A DNA stretch of 64,000 nucleotides from Solen grandis. Its lineage: Eukaryota; Mollusca; Bivalvia; Adapedonta; Solenidae. Below are positions 45,030-57,639 of the stretch, in pieces. The stretch is taken from positions 81,325,842 through 81,389,841 of the forward strand of contig CM037778.1 in assembly GCA_021229015.1 (NCBI GenBank), read 5' to 3'. Each line of letters starts with the position of its first letter. The stretch's first letter is position 1. The notes under the pieces were generated by a model, which saw only the letters and a program-made list of their open reading frames with translations, did no database searches and was not told the DNA's origin. Both the position numbers and the translations under genes were made by a program.

Positions 45030-45760
45030 ACTTGAATTTGTGTGGAACGGTATTAACAAACAAAAAATGTAATGGTTAAATAAATATGCTGAAGGTCGAC
45101 TTATAATGGTTAAACATAAAATCTTTTATATCAGCTCTAAAACTCACGTGGGTTTGTTATCTTAGTTTGAAAATGGCGAAACATAACTACATGTATTTCG
45201 GACAGTGATTTTTATAAACTTATAGATTGTATCCAATTTCGGCAAGACACTGTTGCAGCATATGTTAACAGGTTACAAGTATATTCAATCCGAAATTCTA
45301 AATTATTTCATCTTCTACAATTGATTCCAGAAGTGTATTTTAGCCAATAATTTCTGTATGAATAATATTTACTGGTGACATGATGGAAAGAAATGGCGAA
45401 TTTCTAAAACTTTCTGTAAAATCTAACCTTAATATTAACGTCTCAATATAATGAATTTCAAAGTAAACATTACAGGCACATTATGAGTTAAAACGACATA
45501 CATTCAGATGTTCCAAAAAGTCAATCAAAATGGGAAAATGAATTGACTAAATGATGGAAAGAAAATTTACCTACATCTTAAGTGAACACGGCATGTTAAA
45601 AGTTACAACGGTTTCAGCTTACGATAAATGAAAGAAATGGCCTTCTGAACAAAATGAAAATATTAGCTGCAACTTTTGTAACAAGTATACACAATTATAC
45701 CATACATATAAGCAGTTGTTGATTGTTCTAACGTTTAACATACCATAACAGTTATGATTA
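45030..45760 (+). pseudogene. L1/Tx1-like retrotransposon ORF2 3' remnant
   Basis: Pieces in several frames resemble the C-terminal part of L1/Tx1-type ORF2. FVWNGINKQK and GRLIMVKHKIFYI stand where L1 proteins have a W-N-G...G-G-L-x-(M/L) motif, followed by an (I/S)SSKLTWV-like stretch, then ISCNFCNKYTQ near the C-terminal cysteine motif. Many stops are present. The call rests on motif order, not alignment. Confidence 0.5.
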
Positions 45761-45794
45761 TATAATTAAATATTTCATGTTCTTTGTTTTACAG

Positions 45795-45963
45795 CATGGC
45801 TGTATGGTTCCCTGTTCGTTATAACAGTGTGTGCTATTTCCAACGTTGGCGGGCTTATGGCTCCCTGCATGAAAAAGCAGTTCATCCAAAAATTACAGCT
45901 AGTATTCGTGGCCTTGGCGGCTGGGACGCTAATCACAACGGGGTGTCTAGTGCTGATACCGAG
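45795..45963 (+). CDS. ZIP (SLC39) metal transporter, single exon
   Basis: After TTTTACAG, and with two bases of a split codon first, the frame reads WLYGSLFVITVCAISNVGGL, then MAPCMKKQFIQKLQ, then LVFVALAAGTLITTGCLVLI-P, ending AG/GTTTGT in phase 2. This matches the first two transmembrane segments of LIV-1-type ZIP transporters, closest in pattern to ZIP8/ZIP14 (W-x-Y-G, P-x-x-K-K-x-F, F-x-A-L-A-x-G-T-L...L-I-P). ZIPs move zinc, iron, manganese or cadmium into the cytosol. In place of the usual small/acidic residues after GTL (such as SGDA or SNA) it has ITTGC, and R follows LIP where E or H is usual. The longest open frame here (45784-46011) is a different, false frame. No further exon was found, so it may be part of a gene extending off window or a relic. 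Confidence 0.75.
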
Positions 45964-47726
45964 GTTTGTAACTTTTGCAACTCTCGCTTAAATTTGAATA
46001 AAACACGCTAGACTCGTGTTTAAACAGTAAGGTCAACCGAACAAGTAGGAACCGGTTTTTGTTAGAACACCGTTCACTTTATTATATTTGCCTAGCGAAC
46101 GAAAGGTTCTTACGTGTTCACGTTATGAAGGGCGTTTGAATAACTACGGCAACAAAAAGGTGATTGCCTTAAGCAGAAAGATGCGTAAATTAGTTTAAGC
46201 GCAAAGAGTACGATACCTAGGCCGCGGATAGGAGAGGGGGCGGTAAAACATGGCGTTGAGCGTAAAATCAAAAACGAATCCGGTTGAAAGGGGGCTGTTT
46301 TAGTAACGCAAATACACAATGTGGTTCCAAAAATTTTAAGCGATCTATTTTTAAAAAAATCGGGAAAGGGATCGGGGGCCGTGGGTAGCGAAATTACCCC
46401 TCGGAACTTGTTTCCTGAAATATGGTAATATAATAGTGAAAATGGGGTCAATATTTATCTGTATAGCTGCAGGCGAGCCATAATCCAAGGAAAGATTCAC
46501 TCCCCGCGTAATAAAATTCTGGTCAAAGGTTTAAAGAACGTGGAAAGCGTAAGTCTGAAATACGTAAAATTTGTTCGCAAAGTATATTATGGTATATTGA
46601 GCAATCATCCAACTAAAAAGAACAATGATTCTTCGCGTCTTTAGGATAATCCAGTGTCTAGATTAATGAAATGTTTGTTTTTCTAAATTAAGAACAGCGA
46701 TTGCTTAAGCGAATTAACGGTGAGTATGAACAAAGGTATGGATTGTTGCAGTGTAATATCATCTTTTGGGGAATGCAATTACCGAAGTCCAATTAATGGA
46801 GAAAATAAAACTCAACAAAGATAAGATACAAAAGTCGCTTCCGACAGCAAATAGTTTAAATGATATTTTGACTTATTTGGCGTAGGAAGAAAATAAAAAG
46901 CTTAGGGACGCGGATTTCCCAAAAGAGGTAAAAAGGCTTCTAGGTTTGTTGGCTTAGATCTAATACTGAGCTGAAAAGTCATGGATGCTACTCGGCTGAC
47001 GAAGTGAGCTTTAATCCTTCATGGTTTATGTTGATGGACAATAGAGAAGGTGAAAGCTTATCGTTATCGGCTGAACCAAAGAAGCAGGCTGAAAAGCCTC
47101 ATTTCCATCCGTCTGACCAAATTGAGACACTTGAAAACTTAGGATTGTTTCCGCCCATGAAGGAGCAAAACTTAGTTGATATCGTTAGTACCGAAGTAGG
47201 TAAAAAGCTTTAGGTTTCATTCGCTTAACACAAAAATGTAAAAGCTTTCAGCGTTATTGGGATAAGACAGTTCTAAACTTAAGTTGATTCTGCTGAAAAA
47301 GAAGAACAGCGAATAGATAGGTTAAATTGGTGGTACGGAGGCTAAAAGCGCATTATTGGACGAACCTGTCGGAGGCTGAATACTTCGAGTTTTGATTCGA
47401 TGAAGAAGAGCGCGAATAATAGAATAAAAAAAAAACGCTGGACAGAAATGAAAAGCTTCTAGGTAGATCGGCTGGCCCAAGAAGGAGGCTGAAAAGCTTC
47501 AGGGGTGGAATGAGATGGTCATATATGGCCAAGTGCAAATAAGGTTTCATTTTTGTGTCTCCAAGAATAAAACATAAAAATCACCAAGGAAAGTAATAAA
47601 GCAACTTTGAAATGGATGTTTTCCGAAAGGTATGATTGTGATGGTATTGTGGTGAAAATTTCAGATTAATCGGATGATTGGTTCAAAAGTTATAGCAGTT
47701 TGAAAAATGCAAAGAAGTCGAAAACC
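45964..47726. other. non-coding interval with degenerate AAAAGCTT repeats
   Basis: 46.9-47.5 kb holds scattered, diverged blocks such as GGCTGAAAAGCTTC, AAAAGCTTCTAGGT and GGCTGAACCAAAGAAGCAGG at irregular spacing, perhaps an old satellite. The 69-codon frame at 47004-47213 spans these blocks and I do not support it as a gene. 46.1-46.5 kb has unusual G runs. Confidence 0.4.
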
Positions 47727-47727
47727 G

Positions 47728-47766
<39 letters not shown>

Positions 47767-47774
47767 TTTTTTTT
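47728..47774. repeat. (GT)n tract followed by T12
   Basis: Seventeen GT dinucleotides followed by a T homopolymer. Confidence 0.93.
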
Positions 47775-48840
47775 GCGTGACATGCTCTTTATTACCTTTT
47801 TTATTTTTGAATAAATAAAAATAAAAGCTGTTTGAGTGGGTTTTAACATGGATGTGTCATATGTATCCATATATTTAGTAAAATCACCAACTGATTTTTA
47901 TCAATAGTTAAAAGTTACATATTGATGACATATTTGAAAAAAAGGTCAAGATGTCTCCAAAATCTAAATTTTGAAGTCACCAATAAAAAAGTAATTCAGA
48001 AATAAGCAAATAATAGGTAACTTAATCAAACAAGACTGAAAATGGTTCAGGTAAGATGTAGCTTCAAATTTTGATCATTTGCTTTGATTAGTTTGCATGT
48101 CATACTGCTTGCTGTATCATTTGCTACTATCAAAAATATGTCCCAACCATAATGGTTAACACCCTGCTTATGTTTATTGGTAACCTTAACTTACAGTAAT
48201 GTTTGCACCTCTCACAAGACCTGCTTTATTTTCCTTGATGTCTATCAGACCTTTTGCATTTCAGAAGATCTTTCAGCCAATCTATGGGAAAGCCCTAAGA
48301 GGAAGAAAACTTAATGCCCCAACCATAACGGTTTTGTCCCAACCATAACGGTTAAATTCCTCCCCACTGACATTCATTTAACATTTTTTTACAATTAAAC
48401 CAGTCTTTTATTTAGTTATTTTATAGTTGTTTAACTGACACAGGTAATCAGAATATGGTATGTTAAGTATTGTTCCTTTTTTTTGCGATTCTTAAAATTA
48501 ATGTTTATTCAGAAAGACAATTTGCAAACTCCAAACTACAAGCCACATGCTTGTTTAAAGCTTAGATTATGTTACATTCATTAATTCTGCATAAGAAAAA
48601 TATATTTTATTTTACTCTCTTTATTAAAACCCTGTTTTTTAAGACTTACGCAATGCAGACAGCTATCGTTATGGTTGGGACCATTTTAAAATCGATTCTA
48701 TGCTAGTTAATATGTGGTGATGGGTTGCTGTTTCAGACTAAGATGGAGAAATTTGTCGTTAAAATGAACTTTGGAAGGGACTTAAGGTCCAATAACTTAC
48801 AAAAGAAAACCACTGTTGTAAAGAATGTTAAGCTGAGAGA

Positions 48841-48864
48841 CAAAAAAAAAAAAAAAAAAAAAAA
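48841..48864. repeat. poly-A run
   Basis: About 24 consecutive A; it sits within a purine-rich stretch and might be a retroposon tail, though no body was identified. Confidence 0.8.
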
Positions 48865-48994
48865 ACCTATTGTGAGATAGTGGAAAAACAATGAACTAAT
48901 GAAACAAGTTACAGACAAAAAAATGAAAGAAAAAATAATGCTAGACTAGATGAACAGTTAAGAAAACAAGAACGGGTGAGAAAAGCCAAGTATC

Positions 48995-49700
48995 TTAAGC
49001 AAGAGGGTCATAGAGGCCCTGGGACGCTCACCTGAGTATAGGGTTACCCAAGGAATTTTAATTTTAGCAATCTTGGTAGAAGGTAACCGGGCCAAAGAAC
49101 ATCTGTACTAAAATATATTGAAATCTTGCTAGTAGTTTTAAAGGAGCTACATGATTTTTAAAGTTTTCATAATTTATTTCTTTCCATTGCCATGTCAACC
49201 AGAGTTCTTCATAGATCAAGTTTATTTTAGCAACTTTTGTGAAGGTTTGCCCAAGGATCATCCTTGCCTAGTTTAATCAAAATCTGTCAAACAGTTTCAG
49301 AGGGATGTCGTCTAAAGATTTCACTACATGTATATACATATAAGGCATATTAGCCCTGTCCCTGGCGGCCATGTTTGTTTTTAAGGATCAGAATAATTTT
49401 AGCAATCTTGATAGAGGGTTTCCCAAGGAACATCTGTACTAAAACATTTTGAAATATGGCCAGTAGTTTTGAAGGAGATGAATTTTTCATATTGTTTTTC
49501 TTCCTGATGCCATGGCAACCAGCGTTCTACATGGATCAAGTTTATTTTAGTAACGTTTGTGAAGGTTTACCCAAGGATCATTTCTGCCAAGTTTAATCAA
49601 ATTCTGTCCAGCTGTTTCAGATGAGATAACATTTAAAGCAAATTGTTGACAACCGGCAACGACAGACACATGCGCAGGGTGATCCTAATAGCTTACCAAT
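48995..49700 (+). repeat. dispersed bivalve repeat with two internal 335-bp units
   Basis: Starts near AAGAGGGTCATAGAGGCCCT and CGCTCACCTGAG and ends near CGCAGGGTGATCCTAATAGC. Inside, TTTAGCAATCTTGGTAGA, AACATCTGTACTAAAA, TGCCATGGCAACCAG, GATCAAGTTTATTTTAG and CCCAAGGATCAT occur twice in the same order, about 335 bases apart. I recognise it as a frequent bivalve repeat. Confidence 0.75.
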
Positions 49701-50659
49701 AAATGTAGCTAAAAACTGAGGGAACAAAAACAGGCTGTTTCAGGTAAATGAAGGCCACAAACATGCACCAAATGCTGGTAAAAAATCCACTACAGCCCGT
49801 GTGCAACCTGTGAACGTGCTTGTTAGTTAACAAAGTGTTAGGACAGACTGTCTTTACTTGCAAAAACATATTGAAAAAGTCATTAAGTTTTTTTAAGTAT
49901 TTTTTAATGTTATGTTAGTTTTATAATGAAATATATAAGAATGATTTATTTCATCGGGAGATATTCAGCCTAAATATATAGGCATATAAATTGTCCCAAC
50001 CATAACGGTAATTAACGTACTTTAAAATACAAAGTATACTGGAATGAAATCTTATTTCAAAATAGTTGTTCTGATCTAGAAATGAGTTTGACTTAATACT
50101 ATAATGATCTGAGCTAGAATTATTATATGTGAATCAAACATTTATTGTAATAGTGTCTTACTTATTGCTGCAATTAACATAGATCTACAAGAAGATTTGT
50201 ACCATAAATAGCAGTGTTGTTTTGTGACAATTTCAATGTATTTGAAGACTTTGAACATCATATATTAAATTAATGGTGAAATGAAACAACATGAGGGTTG
50301 TTTTGATTTATAACTCAGCCTTAAAAATAAGAAGTGTAATATGTCCCAACCTTAACGGTTAAACAGAAATTTCACTACCTTTGAGTATCAAAGCCAGGTT
50401 GGTTTTATTTTGAAGTAATTTGATAAAGTTTTTATTTCTAATATTTACTTTAAGTTTATGTTCAATTACAATCTAAGAATAAAAATTATTAAAGGTGTTT
50501 TCTTTGAATTGTTACTTTTCCTGGCATCAAACTGCCATATTTTTTCAAGAATGTAGTTAATCTAAATGATATATAGCTTGAAAGTTTGTCACATGCCCTT
50601 GCCTAATGTATAATGGAAAATATTGTCAAACCTAATGGTTTACACAACAGTTTTCAAAT

Positions 50660-53235
50660 TTAAACATGCCTTATGAAGTGTAAAAAAACCCATCTTAGTT
50701 CTATCTAAAATCAATATATTTTTAAGAAAGCTGAATCTGTTTTTAAAAAAAAGCATTCTTTCTGCGTTTTTCAATATATGTACTTTGAAAAAGAACTAGC
50801 AAAACCAGTCTCAACAGCAGTACAATTTTGGACCTTAATGTCACACTTTTTTTGCAATTGGCCATATATCGGTACCTGTGTTAATTATCGCTCAAACAAG
50901 GGTGATTTAATGATGTTAAATTTTATATAAATAATTTGAATTAGATATATACTTCCTGATTTGTGCACTCTATATACGTAATATACGTATAATTACGAGG
51001 TATTTCTGGTATTTATCTATGACAGCTTCATTTTATACTTCCTCAGTAATTTTATGATAGGGCTACACCCTGCAACTAAATGACCTAGGATTTTTGAAAC
51101 CCCTTTTAGGCTAGAATGATTTAGGCACTCTATGACCGTTCATCATGCCTAGCGCACCCTAACAAAAGAAAAAAGAAAAAAAAAGGAAATGTCTCTACAT
51201 TAGGCATATTATGTAAACTAAACGTAATAAAGTTATACGGTATGTGATAAATGGTACATTCAGTTAAATGTTTAATGTAATTTACAGGGTTTATATGAAT
51301 GCCTTTAATTAGATTGTCGTGATAAGAATTCAGAGTACAATTTTGAATTTGTATTCATGTTTTATTATCATGCATGTCATGTAAAAGTTTTATTCACTGG
51401 GTGAATATAAAAAATATTTGAGGAGCATCTTTTCATGTCAATCGAGCTGTATTAACATGATAAATGGTAAAAGTATGCCTCCTTATATAGTTAGATGATC
51501 ACCAATAAAAGCATTTTAATGCCTTAATATCAAAATAAAATTCATGTTCTGTTTACTTTGAGACTGGCGGATTCCGTCGATTAAACAGAGAACTTTTAAA
51601 GTGTGTCCCTGGTTGTGTTTATATAGATACGTTGTAGTCTTGACTAATTTGAGTTTAACCGTCGCTTCAACAGTTGAGTCTTCAATGAAGTCAAAGTGTG
51701 ACAGTCTTAGTAGAATAAGCGTAACAAGCGTGTGCCCCGCATTTTCCATAATTATCTATACTTTCATTTTCAAATTATTCAAAAAGCTAGTAAGCTTTGA
51801 AGGGAGTGAGAGATGGGTAGATGTATAAGAACATATGACATATTTTCACTTAAACTATATGAAGTATAATTCTCCGAGTCTTAACCTTATGGTCCTTATA
51901 CACAAGTAAATATGAGATTTTAATTATGTGGTTGCGGCTTGAAAAATATATTTTAAAATTTTAAGCTTAATTATAAAATTCGAATAACCACGATCTTTCA
52001 AATATTTAATGGCGATGTATGATCGCTTTTTCACAATACACCATATCGTTAATCACCAATTTTCAATTATGTTTTTGCAAGCTTGAAACTTATTTTTCAT
52101 AAGACAGACAAAAGAGCTAGTTGCGAATAACCAAATTATATTTTCAATATTTGATTGCAATGTTTAAACACTTTTTCAGCAAGAATATTATCGTCAAGTA
52201 CGATTGATCTTTCAATGAAGGAGACTTTATCATAAAAAACAGGTGGTCATAGGAAATACCTTTTTGGGATTTCTTCATAATTATGTTTTAAAAGTCCATC
52301 TAACTTTTTGACCTGCAGATCAGAGTTTTGGAGTATCAACTTTTTTTCTTCAAATATTTCCATCGTGATCCTTAACATCCATGAAAGTATATAAATTTTC
52401 ATAAAAGACATTTGTCTCCCCTTGATTTAACGGTGTTTGGTTTCATGCAATATCGGCTGATATATCGTAAAATTATTGATGTAGAACAAAAGAATTAGCT
52501 GGACGTTAAACCAAACACAAGCTACAATATGTCCCCATGTAGACAAAGGGCCCCATTGTAATGAAATAGTGTCGAATAGAGGCTTCACAAAGGAAAACCA
52601 ACTATATTAAAACAAGTCTGCCTAATGGGCAATGACCAGATCTAACTGAAACGGTTGTCGACAAAAACGGGGTTCGAATAAATTGCTTTGTAATTACCCA
52701 AATTTAGATAGCCAGTATTACTTGATATTCGATCACGACATATGCATGCATTGAGAAAACCACACATGACCCGTCAATGTACTTTGTAAATAATCACCAT
52801 CATCTCTGTGTCCCAAAACGACACCGTTTTGAAGGGTTTTTAATATTCCTGTGCATATGAATCGCTAAATTGGAAATTGTCATTGATTCAAATCAAACCA
52901 TGTGTAACTAACGAGGCTTACACATTAAAGTGCATCCTCATAGCATACATCATCATCATCATAATCATCATCATCATATGTAACAAATCTATAGCGGTAG
53001 GTAGCATCATGTGTCAGAGATCAGAAATTAAGATTTTGCATTTCACTATGGCAACAGACTAAACTTAATGTGATTCAATTAAGACCCTAATTTGATGTTG
53101 GATTTCTTATTGTGTCCCCAACAAGAGATCGCGAGGCTGACTTGCTTACGTTGAATAGACAGGAGCAGGGGTTTAATATATCATTTTACAAAATAAGATA
53201 TATAATTTTACAAAAAAACCCAGATACACTGTAAA
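50660..53235. other. non-coding interval
   Basis: AT-rich. Small ATC/CAT trinucleotide tract at 52949-52979; GGACGTTAAACCAAAC at 52502-52517 is a fragment of the repeat seen at 18695. No supported gene. Confidence 0.5.
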
Positions 53236-53470
53236 CCGTCCCCGTGGCCGAGTGATTAGAGCATCTGCCTCGGAGCGGGAGTCGTTGGGGTTTGATCCCC
53301 GACCGCACTTACCAGTCAAAAAAATGGATTAAGCTCCCTTCTTGGCGCTCAGCATATAAGGTAGTGCAGGACTGGGGGTCAGGATAATGTGACTGGGTGT
53401 GGTATCATGCCCATGTTTTACGGCGTGATATTGCAGTGTAGCAGCACTATATCTGTTTCAAGTAGACTAG
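53236..53470 (+). repeat. tRNA-derived SINE
   Basis: Head CCCGTGGCCGAGTGATTAGAG with box A TGGCCGAGTGATTAGA and box B GGTTTGATCC, spaced as in a leucine- or serine-like tRNA. It is followed by a non-tRNA body (GCTCCCTTCTTGGCGCTCAG, GTAGTGCAGGACTGG, GGCGTGATATTGCAGTGTAG, CAGCACTATA). Not a functional tRNA, because the acceptor stem does not close. Confidence 0.8.
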
Positions 53471-55420
53471 GGCTCCAAATGACGAAATGCTGTCGGTGAG
53501 ACGTTTTCAACCTTTTTAAAAACAAAACCATGAAAGCACAAACAAATTGTTCAAAACTCTTTTAAAATGGACATTTGTTTTTTTGCAAGCCGTTAGTTCG
53601 AAAAACCGTTTTTCAAAAAGAAAATCCTCCATATTGATGCGTTCGCATACCAAAAGTCAAATGTGTTTTTAAAGGGCAACAACCCTGTACATTTAAACAT
53701 AGGGCACATTTTCGTTTTAGAGGGTTTGTATTATTATTATTTATTAAGGTTTTCTGAAACAACCAAAAATCCTATTTGGGTTTTTTTTTAAAAAGCTTTA
53801 ATTTTTGATATTGCTGACGTGTCAATGAGATGAAACATTCATAATAATATACTTGTAACTGGCTTCTTTATCCACCTGATGTCGTGTGACATCAGTTTTA
53901 CGTCAGACGGATAAAAAAGATTTTTAGCACATGTAGCCGTCAATTCTTGAAGGGTTGTCTTAAAAATTCACAGAAACGCAACTTTCTTAAATTATTTTGC
54001 ATCCGTACTTCAATTTTTCCAAAATTCAAAAAATGTTAAAGACCAAGAACATACAACAAAACAAAAGTTCTGAACTGTTTACTAGGATTCGTTTAAGCAT
54101 TATGGAGGTCCACTTTAGCTAGAAAGTTAATCAAATGCCATACGGCGTCATTTTATATCTTGAACTACTTAGTGCTGTATTACACTTGGTCACGATGTCT
54201 ACAATCCCCAGGATTTGGAGAATCTGAAAAGCGTGGTTTGAATTGAGTTATCTTGTTAAATTTTTTGCTGCGTTTTTGTTGGTTTATTTCGCATGCTTGT
54301 TGGAAAATGCGTTACAAACCTGAATGTGCAGAGATATGCCTATGAGTCTAAATAATATAAATCATACCTTCTGAAGTTTATAATTAAGTTGATGTAACGG
54401 AAAACATATCGGTGAGACATACGTATATATCATAACAATTCGCATTTACGATCAAAAACGTATTGCTTCAATACAACTTAAACACTCAAGTTAATGTTTC
54501 TAGATAATTAGAACATCACGTGTATTTAAAATTACAGCAAAACAGAGTATACAGTAGAAGTACCACCGCATCACATTCCCGCACCTTAACGAAGTCAATA
54601 TAGTCCGTAAACGTCGACATTTTTTCAATCGGCGGCCATTTTGATTGATCATGAACGATTTTTTTCCTGACTTGACGTCATTATAGTTTTATAAACAATT
54701 GAGAAAATAAAATAACTACTTAAACCAGGGTGCTTGATACACTCTTGTTCGAATTTCAGCCACTGTCATTGCGTCAATATGAATTTAAAACTGATACAAC
54801 ATTCGAATCGGCAGAATGTGCAAATGCATATGAATTAAATATCTAAAATATAAGAGAAATCATTTTTGAAATTTAAGTTGGTGTCTAAATGTAAATTAAC
54901 ATTGACTTTGAGTGCCATTTTCTAATCTTATCTCTGCAATAATCTTTATTTACACACACACACACACAACTCCATTACTATGTTATTAGGACATTATAAC
55001 TTATTCATCATCAGACAAAAAAAGTCCCTCCCTCTTCTTGATTAAAATGAGTAGGGCCCGTTTTTGGTTCAGTTGCTCATCAATAAACCTATCTACAGTA
55101 TAGCTTTAAACCTATACACCTTTCCCCAAAAGTAGCCACAAAGTACTGGTCCGCCAATGAAACTTTAAGTTGTAAAGATAATAAAGCAAAATATTAAAGT
55201 AAACCTATGAATCTGTTTATCTATTTTCGTATATTGTGTAGATTTCCCTATACAGCAAAATCATTATTTTAAGCTTTGATGATGATTGCCACAACTTTAA
55301 GAGCATTAATTGGGGGTTTGAACTTGATTTTTTTTTGGAGTATTTGATTGTTTGAAATTAAAATTTTTTTCTTGGGAAATTTTTATGTATTGATCTTGAA
55401 GTATATAAAAGTATATAAGG
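53471..55420. other. non-coding interval
   Basis: AT-rich; short (AC)n at 54953-54967. No supported gene. Confidence 0.5.

Positions 55421-55421
<1 letters not shown>

Positions 55422-55479
<58 letters not shown>
55422..55479. repeat. (TC)n(AC)n compound microsatellite
   Basis: About 37 bases of TC repeat followed directly by 20 bases of AC repeat. Confidence 0.96.
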
Positions 55480-57639
55480 TATTAAATGATGACACAATAT
55501 ATTTTAGTTGTTTATTGATATTCTAAGAAATTAATGTACTGTGGATGAAAAGAAGCTCATTATTGTAATAATCATGAAATGAGATTGAAAACATGTAAGG
55601 ATGTTATGTTAATATTTCTCATATATTCTTGGAAATTTTGTTCATAAAACAGTTTTAAACAACCCTCTTTCAATACACGGGGCACTGAGTAAGTTAAATT
55701 AATTTGAAAACAAAATTTGACACAAAACAGATGAACGGGCTTGTTTTTTTTTTATTTTGTTATAAAAATTCAAAGTTATTTCCAATTATTGTACCTAAGG
55801 ATTTTAAAAACATCCTTCATAATCCTCAAACTTACAAAATCTTTACAGTCGTCTGCATGCGTATGATAAATATGGCGATTTACTCGTTTTGGAAGGCGTC
55901 CCCCCAATCAAAAGTTCATTTTTTTTCTTTAGATGAAAAAAGTATATTTAAAAAAAAAAAAAGGTACTATCAAATAAACCATACAACCCCTATTTTACAT
56001 ATACAAGAATAGCATGTGCAATGAAATGGGCGCGCAGAAACCATGACATTGAAGACACAAAACTAAAAAATATACATTTAACTCACAATATAATAAAATT
56101 TTTTGTAACGGGAAATAGTTCATGGAAACCCTATTTTACTTTCTTTTCAAATCCTTGATAATTTCGTGATAATGTAATTTTTTTTTTTGCAAAAATTGAA
56201 CGCTGGGTTTCATTACAGCCTGAAAACCTTTAGTATCACCGCTTCCGATTTGTTACACAAGGGGGTAAAACGTACTGTAATTACCGAAAAGAGGCTGAAT
56301 TTCGGAAAATTTATTTAGAAACAAGCCAAAACACAAAACTAGTTTGATTCTGCACATAAATGTTTTTATTTTACGCATGAATAAAAATCAGGGTTTTTTT
56401 TTTTGATTTATTAAATAAAAAAAATACAAGAAATCAACTTTCCGGTTTGAACCTACAAAAATTTCAATAATATTTCATACAAAAACATAATAAAAGGGGT
56501 TGAAATAAAACCATTTATTAGTTTTAAAAAAAAGCACTACCCGGTTGTAGAATTAGTACGGCCTATTCCTGAAAATCGGCGGTTTGATTCGTCAAAGGTA
56601 GAAGTGGCATGCACTAAATGCTTTTCCTGGAATCCTACTGATATAAAAATTTTCTTTGAAATTTGAACGTTACAAGAAAATTTTTGTTCCTTCATTAACT
56701 CCATCTACACGTTTAGGTTTAGAGTTTACGTGTAAGTTTCAATTCACATCCTTCTTAGAACATAGACAAATTCAACCATAAGATTTGCAAATCAAAACAT
56801 AAAGAGTCAGTCAAGAGAAACTCTCGATTAAGCAACGTGGGAAACGTCATGTGACCCCGAGATAACGTGGAAATGGGTAAAACTTGAAATATCGCCATTT
56901 GCAATATTGCGCAAGAGTGAGTTTTTTATTAAAAAAAAAAACAAACTAATCCGCCAAATAAAGAAATTTTTAAAGTGTTTTTTAGTCGGTCCTGACAATT
57001 ACTTTTTATCGCGTTGTTGACATAACAGTGTTGGTTAATGTAAAATCTCTTACCATTAGCTTGCCCTTCGTATTTCTTTCTCTCTTCAAAGGATAATCGT
57101 ACACAAATGGGTAAAAATGCTAAAAACTTTTTGTTAATCTCAAAACAATTATATTATATTAATTTTCCATTCCTATAACTTTTATGCATTGTTTAAGCTA
57201 AAATATGAGTTGTAAACAATGATTTTTTATGTTTAATCAGTTTAAAAGTCACCTCATAAAATTATATAATCTACAATGGCTGTTCTTAAATCAAACCTCA
57301 CCCTCTTGTTCTGTGAATATTTTCTAAGGTACCATATTTTCTAAAGTACCTTATTGAGATATCTTCAAATTTCATCATTTGAGGGATTTTCTTACACTTT
57401 TTTACTTTTTTCAGTGCTTAGCTACAATATTATTATGCATAGATATATCTTTACACTTAATAATATCGGTCACTAAATGTACTAAGTACTGATATGGATG
57501 AGGGCCCTAATGAAAGAATTTTCATAACAGGGTGTATTCTAAAAACAATCACGAAGCTACATTATTCTAGGTATTAACATCTCTGAAACAATATATGTAA
57601 TATTGACATAAATGTCCTGGTCATATCAAAAATAATTTA
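55480..57639. other. non-coding interval, quality declining
   Basis: No supported gene. Homopolymer runs of 9-13 bases become frequent from about 55740. A weak tRNA-like stretch at 56540-56610 (GCGGTTTGATTCGTC) may be a decayed SINE head. Confidence 0.45.

Larger units (their letters stand above)
48130..50650. repeat. recurrent motif GTCCCAACCATAACGGTT
   Basis: The motif or close variants occur at 48140, 48315, 48336, 49993, 50343 and (weaker) 50623 on the plus strand and at 48666 inverted. Spacing is irregular (21 to about 1300 bases), and the sequence between copies is not obviously repeated. Confidence 0.7.

Noticed and set aside
45784..46011. 75-residue protein MAVWFPVRYN at the ZIP exon
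   Set aside because: It is the other frame of the same DNA; the adjacent frame encodes a clear ZIP transmembrane pattern with fitting splice ends.
53236..53310. Functional tRNA gene
   Set aside because: Box A and B are present, but the acceptor stem does not pair and the sequence continues into a SINE body.
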